A stretch of DNA of 64,000 bases from Loripinus fragilis (lineage: Eukaryota > Mollusca > Bivalvia > Lucinida > Lucinidae), in NCBI GenBank assembly GCA_964019695.1, contig OZ026519.1, positions 23,684,013 to 23,748,012 on the forward strand. Reading direction: 5' to 3'. Under the pieces are notes generated by a model. It had not been told where the DNA came from and did not search any database. It saw only the letters and a list, made by a program, of their open reading frames with translations. Positions 35,705-45,904 of the stretch are shown piece after piece. A program made the translations under genes and the position numbers. Position 1 is the stretch's first letter, and each line of letters begins with the position of its first letter.

Positions 35705-36427
35705 GGTTTGGAAGTTTCGTTCAGTATACTTACTGCCTGTCAGCCAGCATTTAAAACAGCATTTGGACACCAATTACCAAAAATAAGATTGACATTGTCT
35801 TTGACATTCAGAGTAATTTGGGAAAAATTCACTAAAAAAGTAATGAAATTGACGTACATTGGACATCGGGCCATAAAGAGATTGAAGTAAAGAATTGACT
35901 GATGAACAGGCAAAAGAAGCTGCTTCAGAGATGAGTAATCCAGATATAACTGTAGAACCTATTTTTGACAAAAAGGAAGCTGTAACTGAAGATAACCGAA
36001 TGGAATTTTAAATTTTCCTGCTCTGAGACAACTAGTAGCATACAAGATGTGTTTTCTGTAGTTGGAAAAAGAAGTTATTATGGTGAACGGGACAGACTAA
36101 CATTTTTGTCACTGAATTAACTGTTAAGAGGTCATTCCATTCTTAACAACCACTGGGCTAAGATAGACAAGAACGTGTCAAATTTATGTGAGACCTGCCA
36201 GGAGGCAGAGGATGTCAAACATTTTGTTCCAGTTATCAAAAAACAGCATAGAGAGGGATACGTTGGAACGGACAGTAGACTACATTTTGTTTGGGGAAGG
36301 TTGCAATGATATCACATATATAGACTTAAGGTTCCTAGGAGGGTACAATGAAAATATTAGAAAGAATGCCCAATATGAGCTTATAGCAGCCCTGGTGGAA
36401 TTCATCAGGTGCTCTCACATATTTTAA
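35705..36427 (+). pseudogene. Non-LTR retrotransposon B: second half of RNase H and C-terminal zinc knuckle
   Basis: Frames carry CQPAFKTAFGHQLPK (the D-C-Q block with D read as A), a V-H-W-T-S-G-H-K block near 35850 and ELTDEQAKEAASEMSN at about 35897. These correspond to the third and fourth RNase H motifs. LCETCQEAEDVKHFV at about 36185 is a CX2C…H knuckle. The tail ends at a TAA at 36425-36427. Frameshifts separate the blocks. RT, RNase H and C-terminal knuckle in this order is typical of I-group LINEs. Confidence 0.75.
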
Positions 36428-36559
36428 GTTAAGCTGATCATACGTATGCGCACTGGAGTTTCAAAAGTTTTGCAACAATTGAAAAAGCACAAGAGATAAT
36501 TGCACAATGAATTCATAGACAGCGGAAGAATACCATAAAAGATAAACAACAACAACATA

Positions 36560-36730
36560 CGACACAATTTTACAAGCAAATCATTACGCTCTCCCTTGAT
36601 CATCGAGATGAATGCAAGTATCAAAACAAGGACCAAAAACAGAACTCCACCACACAATGAGAGCAACAATAAACAATGAATCACCAACAACAGAGGCCCG
36701 CCTAATAACGGACAGTAGAGGAAGCTTTAA
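36560..36730 (-). repeat. Tail-like repeat family T1, minus copy
   Basis: The minus strand contains CTGTTGTTGGTGATTCATTG, GCATTCATCTCGATGATCAAG and GTAATGATTTGC, in T1 order but worn. Confidence 0.45.
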
Positions 36731-37223
36731 TGCATATTACAGGTTTCAAACATTTACCCTTTATTGTGTTGTTTTTAAAAGAGAAATTGTTTAGCTCGCA
36801 CAAAGGCTTCCTAACTTAGGCAATGCATAATCACAGAGAACATATTATGATAAAACAAAGGCGAGGCTCATGACTAAAAGACAGCCAGAGTCAAAGACAA
36901 TCCGTAGCTGAGCTTCGGCGTGCCCACCAAAGAGACAAGCACCAACCCTCCAACGACAGCCCCAGATAGATTAATTCATAAATATTTCATTTGATTGCAT
37001 GCATGTTTGTAAGACCAACGTACTTGAAAGACAAGTACGTGTAGAAACAAAACGACCTATAACTCTTTAGCGTTAGAACCGAATTTCTCAGCCAAAGAAA
37101 ATCACAGATCAACCAGCTGCAAAAGGAACAGTCTAATTAAGGGCTAGGTGTTTGCTTTCTTCAGCAAGTGACAAACATGTATCGATAACAAGGTGGATTA
37201 TTCTAGATCATCAACTGATAAAA

Positions 37224-37390
37224 TTGAGGCGCGACATGTGATAAATATGGCATTTTGAAAAGTATAGACTCAGACGAGCCTGTGCAGCCTCCTCTTAAGC
37301 TTAGAAACTCCAAATAATGTTTTGTCAGGCTGATCTGAGGCTTTGCTGGTCGCACATACCACATTGTTGGAAATCTCATGCCATGGTTCA
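37224..37390. mobile_element. MITE family A, copy 3 (inverted, shortened)
   Basis: Starts TTGAGGCGCGACATGTGAT and ends CTCATGCCATGGTTCA, in the opposite orientation to the copies at 22453 and 24456. About 70 bp of the interior, including half of the inner palindrome, is deleted. Confidence 0.75.
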
Positions 37391-37563
37391 GATTCCACAT
37401 TGAAAGAATAGCAATTACTTACAGATTGAAAGCCCAAGCAGAGTCGATTGGCTGTGTCTGCTCGTGCAAGTTAAACAAAAGTGTAACAACCCTTACGCCT
37501 GTAACATCGACATAAGCGGTTCTCAATTCACCGAAACGAGGCCTCGACGTTATAAAAAAAATT

Positions 37564-37665
37564 TCATGCTCAACTCAGCTGAGTATGTACTTAATCTACT
37601 CGTACATGTTAAAATGACAACGCATGTGTGATGTTGATGTTTTAATGACAACAGACTGATGCAAA
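37564..37665. mobile_element. MITE family B, copy 3 (partial)
   Basis: CATGCTCAACTCAGCTGAGT is followed by GTACATGTTAAAATGACAAC. The far end is not found. Upstream lies AGGCCTCGACGTTATAAA, the same composite edge seen near 22160. Confidence 0.6.
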
Positions 37666-37857
37666 GAATTTGCCCATAAAATATGAATATGACTGCGGCT
37701 GCTTTAATTTCCATGGTGGTAATTATTTTGTTGTGAGTTCTTGCTACTCGGAACAGAAATGAAAAATACCCTGGATGTTTGTTTGTAGCCTCAGGCAAGT
37801 TTCTCAAATGATAATTCCAGTCTGACTTTGGCATATATATTTAACGTCAAAAATGAC

Positions 37858-37985
37858 CTGCTGGGAAAGGACTGACGTCTTGGTTCTCTTCTTGTGCTTC
37901 CCATATGGTGTCTCAGATCAGGTGTGGTACTTGATTTTATCGATTCCTCTTACCGTTTTGCCTTGCTCTTTACCTTGTACGATGT
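37858..37985 (+). repeat. Tail-like repeat family T2, plus copy (partial)
   Basis: CTGCTGGGAAAGGACTGACG, CAGGTGTGGTACTTGATTTT and ATCGATTCC follow the T2 pattern seen best at 61455-61715. Confidence 0.55.
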
Positions 37986-38628
37986 TATATAATTATGGAA
38001 CCTCTTGAAGTATTGTCTTAAAAACTGTTTGAGCCCATATCATTAATTCTTAGTATACAATAGTAAACTACGAGGGAAACTACGGAGGGCGATTGATACA
38101 TGTACCTTTGTGGACTAAACAAAACAGGTCAATTGTAACATATATTGTATGTTTGTGTACTACTATATGGGTTTCAAAAACTATTCTAAGAAACACACAT
38201 TGAATTTCGTCTCTTTGTTGTTTGCCAGAATAGAATAATTGAAGTTGAAGCTGTCCCCTGTCACGAAGGCCACCAGCTGCATGCACACTATCACAGAGAA
38301 AAAATCATTATATGACAATCATTGAAGGCTTGTGCGTTTCACAAACATGATTAATTACACAGCTGGGCACCTCACAGGAACGATCGTGCACTTATTAATA
38401 GCGATCTGCAAATGACAACGCCTGACAGGTCCATAAACTTCCTTTTCCGCACACAGTGGAAATATGAGCCTCATCCACGAATACTGCCATGTGGTAAAAC
38501 TAATGGCCAGTTTGTTTTCTTGATGCAAAAATTTGCTGCTTGTTAACTTCCTTGGCAGAGGCCATTGAAAGTTAAATGCTGCTTCGTTAAACCAAATCAA
38601 TTTGCAATGCGTGGAGCGATAGCATTAT

Positions 38629-38868
38629 TTGAGCCGTGACATGAGATTTCCAACAATGTGGTATATGCGACCATCAAAGGTTCAGATCAGCCTGCGCTTA
38701 GCGCAGTCTGATCTGAGCGTTTGCTAGTCGCTTGAATATTTTATAACTCTAAGGCTACTGACCGAACATCATTCGGAGTTTCTAAGCTTAAAAGGAGGTT
38801 GCACAGGCTCGTCTGAGTATACGTTTGTCAAAATGCCACATTGTTGGAAAACACATGTCGCGGCTCAA
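38629..38868. mobile_element. MITE family A, copy 4 (complete)
   Basis: TTGAGCCGTGACATGAGATT to ACATGTCGCGGCTCAA, 240 bp, with inner palindrome CAGATCAGCCTGCGC / GCGCAGTCTGATCTG. The best-preserved copy in this orientation. Confidence 0.85.
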
Positions 38869-38962
38869 AATTTTAGGCTTCTCCATCAGGACATTGCTCC
38901 TTGTTAAACTTCCGCATTGTTGGTCAAACATTTACTGTATTTGGCACCTTCTGACTACTACC

Positions 38963-39264
38963 CGCATACGCGGATCCAGAAAGTTTTGTCGAGGGGGTCC
39001 AACTTTCACGTTTTTTGCTTGTTTTTAATCAATGTTTTAGTTGATGAGTAGAGGTAGGATCCAAATACCACTATAAGCGGGCCATCATCGGCCGTAAATG
39101 GCGTTTCGCTGGCGTGACGATGATGGTCCAACATTGAATGCAGGCTTAGTAGCTTTGTCATTTTTCAGGGAATCCGGACCAGTATTGCTAAAACATCCTA
39201 TATTTTTGTGATTTTTCAGGGGGGTCTGGACCCCTGCTCCCCCCCCCCTCTGGATCCGCGCATG
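38963..39264. mobile_element. Short DNA transposon with GCGGATCCAGA ends
   Basis: CATACGCGGATCCAGAAAG at the left and CTCTGGATCCGCGCATG at the right are inverse. A GGGGGTCC/GGTCTGGACCCCTG pair lies just inside. No coding content. Confidence 0.65.
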
Positions 39265-39491
39265 ACACGTTCCCGAAATTGAAACAAATGAGCTCAGCGA
39301 CGCCAATTTCTGTACTTGACTCTTCCAAAACGCTTTGAGGACTGGGTACTACGGCAAACGGTGAAGATCCAGATGCGGCATTTCACCAGGGCATGCACAG
39401 TTTGCTATGACAAAATCGATCATAAGAGAAAAAAAGCAATAGTTTCTGGAAACTATACCTGTCTTCCTTTAGTATTTTGAATGGACCATCC

Positions 39492-39715
39492 TGATGCCAA
39501 CAATGTAGTATGTGCGACCATCAAAGTCTCAGATCAGCCTGCGCATACGCACAGTCTGATCAGAGCCTTTGTTAGTCGCTTGACGATTCTATGACTGTTA
39601 AGCTCCTGACCGAACAGCATTTGGAGTTTCTAAGCCTAAAAGGAAGCTGCACAGGCTGATATGAGTCTACACTTGTCAAAAAGCCACATTGTTGGAAATC
39701 ACATGTCGCGGCTCA
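39492..39715. mobile_element. MITE family A, copy 5 (left end truncated)
   Basis: Begins within the family at GCCAACAATGTAGTATGTGC and ends ATCACATGTCGCGGCTCA. It has the same orientation as the copy at 38629. Confidence 0.8.
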
Positions 39716-39929
39716 TATATAGCTTTATGGAAAATTCCATTGATCTGAAAAGGGCTAAAGGGCAAGGATACCAGTGAGAAAAGGAAACGGATCCATTTCC
39801 TTCAGCGCCATTGGACAAAGTGAATAAGCTTGGTAAATGCCTGTGTTGAACTAAACGTAAATGGTCTGGCCAAAATAGTTATCATTGCCTTATGCCAAGA
39901 CAAATCGCCCCACTTACTGCGACACAATT

Positions 39930-39988
39930 GCTGTCATTTTAGCTTCTATGAGCATGATTCATTTTATGTTCGGTTGAGTTGAGCATGA
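39930..39988. mobile_element. MITE family B, copy 4 (right end only)
   Basis: TTTTAGCTTCTATGAGCATG, then CGGTTGAGTTGAGCATGA, the terminal segment of family B. Confidence 0.55.
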
Positions 39989-39989
39989 A

Positions 39990-41260
39990 TAAAACATTGG
40001 TAGCAAGCTGACAATTAAACTTTCAGCAGGTGTAGCCTATAATGGAAAGACAGTCAGTTATTTAAAAAATAATCTAAAAAAGGGCAAACTGAAATCAAAG
40101 TTCATATAGCCTATCCACTGCCACGGCGTAGTTTTGCGCAATTGAAGGCAAGTCATTTTGAACGAATCTCACTTAAACAAACTTATATTTTCACACTAAT
40201 GAATAGGGCCAAATGCTGCCGGACAACCATTGCTAAATACTAGCAATATGAGCTGACCAAACATTAAAAAGGTTAAAAGCGAATACTGTGTTTCTTTAAA
40301 GAAAAAAAATATCTTGGAAGTGCAGTCAACTCAAAAACTAGCTGCGCCTGCATAAATGGCTTGGTGCAAAGAAGGAGAACAAAGCAAGATGAAAAGAAGA
40401 GAAAAGATAGAAAATGTGAAAAAGAATGAGAAAGAAGAGCATATTTTTTAAGTCTGTGTGCATTTTCTTTCTGCGCAGTCGCCATTTTTGAATCAAAAAG
40501 CGTAAATCCCTGTTTTGTTTTCATCCAAAACTTTAATGGTGAGTAAGTAATGTGACTTTTCAGGGGAAAGTAATCACACTCATCCTCTGTTTGTTATATT
40601 TTTTAAATAATATTACTCTGGTTCAAGGGTGGATCAAATCCTAGACATATACCACCTAAAGTGAGTTCCAAATCATAAATTAATAATGTAAATAAGCTCA
40701 TAACATTTCCATGTATAAACGGAAGTTTTTAAAGTCAATGCCAAACTTGCTAAGATACATTATTATTGGGTGCTTCAAGTGGTTACCTATTGATTTATCT
40801 GTACCTCAGTTATAGATATAAATCGCTTCTCATAGAAAAGCTAATGACTTGCACGCGAACGACAAAAAATCTAAACTATCAATAACTGTAGAATGTAACG
40901 TAAAGAGAATTGACCAGCGAAAGAGAAAAGAGAGATAATGTGGCTTCAACCGAGACATAAGCTTCAATTGGGACTTCTTTACATTTCCATTGTAGTTGCC
41001 TTAGATGAAACCTAACATTCCAGATGTGCAAAACATTGAACAATCACGTGATCTGACACTCGCCTTGGGGCCGGACTAACGTTAACGTAAGCTCTTGATC
41101 GTATCACCATGACGCAATTAACGTATCGGCATGACGTTCGCTGGCTGGCTGTTCCAACATTTCCGTTTCAAATAAAATAAATCATTTCAAAAGGGTGATA
41201 AGCGGGGCTGGGTGTACAATTGTAGGGCATATTTGACTGGTTATAAAAAATGTAAATATA
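39990..41260. other. Gene-free stretch
   Basis: No recognisable element or exon. Confidence 0.4.
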
Positions 41261-41267
41261 AGTATTA

Positions 41268-41353
41268 AAATGCAGATTTTTAGCTTGCAATGGCTGATGC
41301 AAAACATTTTGTTCTATTTTGCATACTCGGGTGCAAGCTAAAAATCTGCATTT
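41268..41353. repeat. Perfect inverted repeat, 22-bp arms, 42-base spacer
   Basis: The arm begins AAATGCAGATTTTTAGCTTG and its exact inverse ends at 41353. Weaker pairing continues outwards. It may be a small MITE or a stem-loop. Confidence 0.85.
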
Positions 41354-42204
41354 CAATCTTTAAATATAGGCACAGTTGAGAAAAGGTACTTTGCGTTTCA
41401 TTCTGACAATTATATATGGCAAGCCCCTCCTCTGGTTCTACGCTGGTTTAGATTCCCTAATCTATGCACACGTTGGATGCAAATATATGCAGGGCTTCAT
41501 CCAAGTTTCTCGGATAGAAAGCGTTCTATTATGCCAATACAAGTATCGTCATCAAGGCTATATGGGTGGCACACTAAGTTTTTCGGCGGTTTCTAGCTTT
41601 CATATCTATCGTTATGTATACTGTCATTTTGGATCCTGTTTGTTGAGTGCAGTATTTGAACATTAGTTTCTATTTCATTCTAATGGTTATGCAATGAGCA
41701 GATATCCGACATTAGCTCGGACATGATCGCAAACTATATTTGGAGGCCAGGGAGTTGTTCCACTGTCCATAATCTCCCATAATCTCTCATGGACAGAGTC
41801 AAATTCAATATGTCTGGGTTTTTTTTCTAACTCTGAAGGTTCATGTTTTTTCCATAGGATCTATATTTCAGACGTCTAAAAAATATCTTACAGAACAGAA
41901 CGGAACATAACTTTATATAAAACTATAAATCTCAGGCCACTCACAAGTGGCGTAAAAGATTAACGCATACATGTTATGCAGTAAAATAAACATAATACAT
42001 ATTTGGCGGTAAATTAAATTGTGCGCTATTGGCAATATAAATGGGCATCGTCCAAATAAGGACTGCGGTATACAGCGACAAAATCTTATGCAGTTAATGG
42101 ACACATCCAGTACGTATGTGTTTATGTGTTTCTATTTGTATCAATACAAACATATTTATTCCGACAATTCAAGTTCTGCTTCCCCGTTGAACAAACTACG
42201 TAGA

Positions 42205-42276
42205 AAAGGGACACTCTTAAAGGAAAGAATTTGCTCCCATGAGGGAGCAAATTCTTTCCTTTAAGAGTGTCCCTTT
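42205..42276. repeat. Perfect palindrome, 34-bp arms, 4-base loop
   Basis: AAAGGGACACTCTTAAAGGA … GGGAGC reads identically on both strands apart from the central ATGA (42239-42242). No mismatch occurs in 34 bp. Such perfection implies a very recent origin, gene conversion or a fold-back artefact. Confidence 0.95.
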
Positions 42277-43234
42277 GATAACTAAAGGTACTATAAAGGT
42301 ATATGTATTAAGAATCCAACAAAATGAAATGACTCCAGCATGTCAAACTTTGAAAATAGGTAATTTTTGGCTAGGATTTTTTATTGTAATTGTAGTGAGG
42401 CGGCTTACAAGGAAGTCCTGGCAAGGATATCAAAAAACTGCCCACCTGACATGCAAAATTCTGGTAATCCGATTGGCTTTTTGCAGTCTTGTTCAAGGCT
42501 AAAGCTCACTGAACTATACCCTGAAGAGGGCGTTTGTCGTTCACACATTCGCCTAGCGATAAAGAAACTGTTTTTGTTTTGTTTTGTTTTGTCTTTATTC
42601 TTCAGATCCTGGAAAGTAAAATTACCTAAACATGCAGCATGCAAACTTTAAGTTTCTTGCAAGTCGTTGTAGCTGTTCAAATGTTTGAGTGCAACCTGTT
42701 CGCAAACACGAAGGCGGGGTTTATCGCGACAGGCTCGGTTATAAGGAAGTTTTTTTTTAACAGCGCACTTTCAGGAATTTAATGTAGGTGGGCACTTACA
42801 TGTACATGTAAAATGGACCGTTACAGCTCTTCTTGATGTCGCATCTGGGAGTGCTATAACGCCATGCAATAAAATCAAAAGAGGTTTACAGAATGATCTA
42901 GTAACGTTACTTAATGGCGTTCATTTGGCTATAACGTTTCGAAATGATGACAAATCTTGACGTTTCTACCGTCGGCCGAAAATGCGATTTTTAAGAAATT
43001 TTAATGCCCTGTATCTAACAAGTGTCTCTTATGTATTAACTGCTGGAATGTATTAAGGACCCTTTTCTGAGATCAGTGCTCATTTGTTTTTCGCAAATTA
43101 CACAGAAGCAGGATGTACTGAGACTAGATAATTAGCTAAAACCTGTGCTCATTTATGCCGTCTTTAGCCTGTTCCAGTGTAGATGCATTGCGAATATTAT
43201 GATCTCACTAAAATATATAGAGTCTATTCTAGCT

Positions 43235-43345
43235 TGTCATCTTGCTTAGGAAGAGAGAGTTGGTAGTTTTACTTTAGGTGTATTTTTTGTTGCTATCGTG
43301 TGCGTGTTTGTGTTCTGTCTCGGGGTGCCGTGGGTTGGTCTGTGA
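43235..43345 (+). repeat. Tail-like repeat family T1, partial plus copy
   Basis: GCTTGTCATCTTGCTTAGGA, GAGAGAGTTGGTAGTTTTAC and GTGCCGTGGGTTGGTCTG follow the T1 order. Confidence 0.5.
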
Positions 43346-43864
43346 TGTGACAATGCAACATCTATAAAATATTTTTAATGGGATGATTGTCCCTTCTTAA
43401 TTATTTTCAGGGTTCCCACTGTCAAGGAAAAGTCAGGGAATTTTATAACAACTTGTCATATTTTTGAATGCTGATAATGACTGTTCTTTAAGTACTCGTA
43501 TATAGATCAATGTGTCTAAATTCTAGAAGTATCCAAACTTTTAGGCAAAATATGATATACACGTAGAACACTTGAATGAAAATGTAAATAAACACGCAAG
43601 CTTGTATATTAGTAAGTACTTCTATAATGAAAAAATATATGTTCATTAGAAGGAGGTAAACGCTGAATGATATGAAAGCACCCATCCCTTAATCTGTTCC
43701 TATGGGGAATACTGCTTTTATTTTTTCTTTCTTTTAATTTGTCTGTTTGTGACATTTTGGTTCTTCAATATCTTTAAGAGCTAATTATAAAAATTTCATC
43801 AAACGTCATAAAAACATTCAGACACTCATAATACAACAAAAGGAGGTATGGCCCAATTACAATT

Positions 43865-44150
43865 GAGTTATATCTCTTTGTAAGTAATAAAGAGGGCAAA
43901 GATCAAGAATCGATACAATCAAGTACCACACCTGGCCCAGGATACCAATGGGAAAGTAACAAACTTACAATAAGATATCACAAACGAGAGCCAAGAGGTC
44001 AGCCCTTTCCCAGCAATTGACCACAAGGCAACAATAAACAGACGTGCACAAAAGCATAACAAACACACGACAGAAACAACATGAATGATCCACAAAAGAA
44101 GTACCGCCTTTGAACGGTCAGTAAAAATATATTACTGGAGGGCTTAAACC
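43865..44150 (-). repeat. Tail-like repeat family T2, minus copy
   Basis: On the minus strand: GGCGGTACTTCTTTTGTGGA, GGGCTGACCTCTTGGCTCTC, CATTGGTATCCTGGGCCAGG, GTGGTACTTGATTGTATCGA. It lies about 240 bp downstream, in the same direction, of the Penelope-like RT fragment. T2 may thus be the 3' untranslated part of that element (inference). Confidence 0.6.
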
Positions 44151-44389
44151 GGTTTCACGGCGCAAACCTGACCCTTAGTTCAGATGTGGATCAAGACACA
44201 TAGATGTTTGGTTTGCATGAAAGACCTCTAACTTATCAATGCATCATCTCCTAGAACATATAAATCAAGATACAAAAAGGAGATAAAGCAAATATAAGGA
44301 CTCAACAGTAAATTAAACTAAATACCAGAGAAAAAATCCAACAAGGTAAACCCCGGTGGACCTGACAACAACCAAAGCATCAAGCCCCT

Positions 44390-45062
44390 ACATCTGATCA
44401 ATAGAAAGTATTTAAGTCGGATTCGTCATAGAGTCTGAAGTCCGACCCACTGGTGTGCAATTAAAGAGGAAAGCAAAGTTGCCAACTGTGATTGGGTTGA
44501 CCACCAAGCATGCAGTCTATTAATTAATGTTATAGCCAATATTTCTATAATGGGAAATTATTATTTTAATGAACTTCGCTGAATCATTATCAGAGCCAAC
44601 AATCTTCTTCAATTTATACACTAAGTCACCAAAACAATTCAAGTTCCGAAAGTCCTTGGCGCAAGAGAGATTTAAGTCCAACTTGAATTTAGATATCAAA
44701 TTATAGTACCGTCTATAAAATTAAGAAAAGTTTTTGCGATGTTCATGATACCGATAACCTTGTTTAAGAAGTTTCTGAGTTAAAAATTTATTGCAAGTGT
44801 GGGAGTCTGCAACATGGCTAGATGCTCTAGCCAAACGAATGAGTTGAGATATATAGACTCCATAGGATGTAGAGCGAGGAACATCACCATCTAAAAATGG
44901 GAAATTGTCGATTTCAAAATCAAAGTTGTCACGTTTATCATAAATTTTGGTAGAAACAATATCATTAGAAATTGGCAAATGCAAGTCTAAAAACGCGGCT
45001 TTGGTATCAGAGGTATTAGTTTTATTAAGTTGGAGCTCTGAAGGGTATATTTGACTTACCAT
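44390..45062 (-). pseudogene. Reverse transcriptase C-terminal part, Penelope-like, degraded
   Basis: The open frame 45062-44721 carries IYPSELQLNKTN, AAFLDLHLPISNDI, FPFLDGDVPRSTSYGVYISQ and LIRLARASSHVADS, then LLKQGYRYHEHRKNFS. A fixed F-L-D-L … Y-x-K-R … S-Y-x-x-Y-x-S-Q-L … Q-G-Y series fits the distal palm and thumb of Penelope-like RTs. Downstream, in shifted frames, FRNLNCFGDLVYKLKKIVG and ACLVVNPITVGNFAFLF continue the same protein before stops. The 5' part of the RT, including the catalytic YxDD, is absent. A DIRS-type RT is an alternative. Confidence 0.65.
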
Positions 45063-45079
45063 ATGTTTTAATAAATGTA

Positions 45080-45900
45080 AACTCGTAATTAAGAAACAGA
45101 AAATGCTTGAACAATTATATAAAGTGTGATAACTCTGTAAATACAGAACAGCGCGTTTAGAAAATTCCCTTATGACATATTTAGCATATTTTCAGCAAAA
45201 TCAAAGAATAAGATGCAGCGATGTCCATTACTCCGTCATCAGTCGATTACTCAATATGACCTTATTATAAAATTAATGACGTCACAAACATGCCTGCTAC
45301 CTCGAGATTGAAACAGTTTTGCAATCATCTTGAAGAGGAAGCGAAAGCTGGTTGCTTCTCTATTATTGTCTTACAGATGTTTTGTTACCATAAATGTTCT
45401 GTTGCTCTTCCTCACGTGCCGTGGGTTCGTCTGCAGTGTGTGATTGTGGTATTTCCTGATGGTACTCTCTTTTTTGTATAAACTTGTTCCTGCAATAAAT
45501 TTTGAGGATGTTACTAAACTTGCATCTAAAAATTGGTTCCAATTTGTCTCAAACTTACAAAGATATGACACTATATTCTCACATGTACCAAAACGTGTGT
45601 TGCAATTAGCTTCCGAAAAACTTCAGTATATATGAGTGGCCTTCATATAAGTGTATGTAACTCGAGGAATATATTGTGTGTTTCTTTATGTTTGGTGCCA
45701 CTTTAAAGGCGACAAATAGTTATTTCCAGAAACGTAAACAATTTTGTCGTAGCATATATGTGAAGAAAGTTATGAAGCTGGTTGCATTCATATTTGGTGA
45801 CCCTCGTAGACAGTGCACGACTATTAGTCAGAGAATGAGCGAATATTGATAGATACTTTCGTAAATATAGGCTTGCTACTTTTTTCACATTGTGTTATAT
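45080..45900. repeat. Diverged duplicated segment, copy 1 (holds a T1 insertion)
   Basis: AAGAAACAGAAAATGCTTGA through GAAGCTGGTTGCATTCAT matches 58405-58935 in order and orientation, with about 15-20% divergence. Between GATTGAAACAG (about 45310) and TTTTGTATAAAC (45474) this copy carries a T1 repeat that the other copy lacks. The shared part includes ACGTCATCAG and ACATATATGTGAAGAAA. Confidence 0.75.
45312..45474 (+). repeat. Tail-like repeat family T1, plus copy inside a duplicated segment
   Basis: GTTTTGCAATCATCTTGAAG, GCTGGTTGCTTCTCTATTA, GTGCCGTGGGTTCGTCTGC and GTGATTGTGGTATTTCCTG match T1. The empty site in the copy near 58620 shows it was inserted after the duplication, or lost from the other copy. 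Confidence 0.65.
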
Positions 45901-45904
45901 GATG

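Noticed and set aside
38355..38600. Minus-strand 81-residue frame as a transposase fragment
   Set aside because: A W…F…GPVRR pattern was suggestive, but no catalytic DDE/D motif could be placed in a consistent frame.
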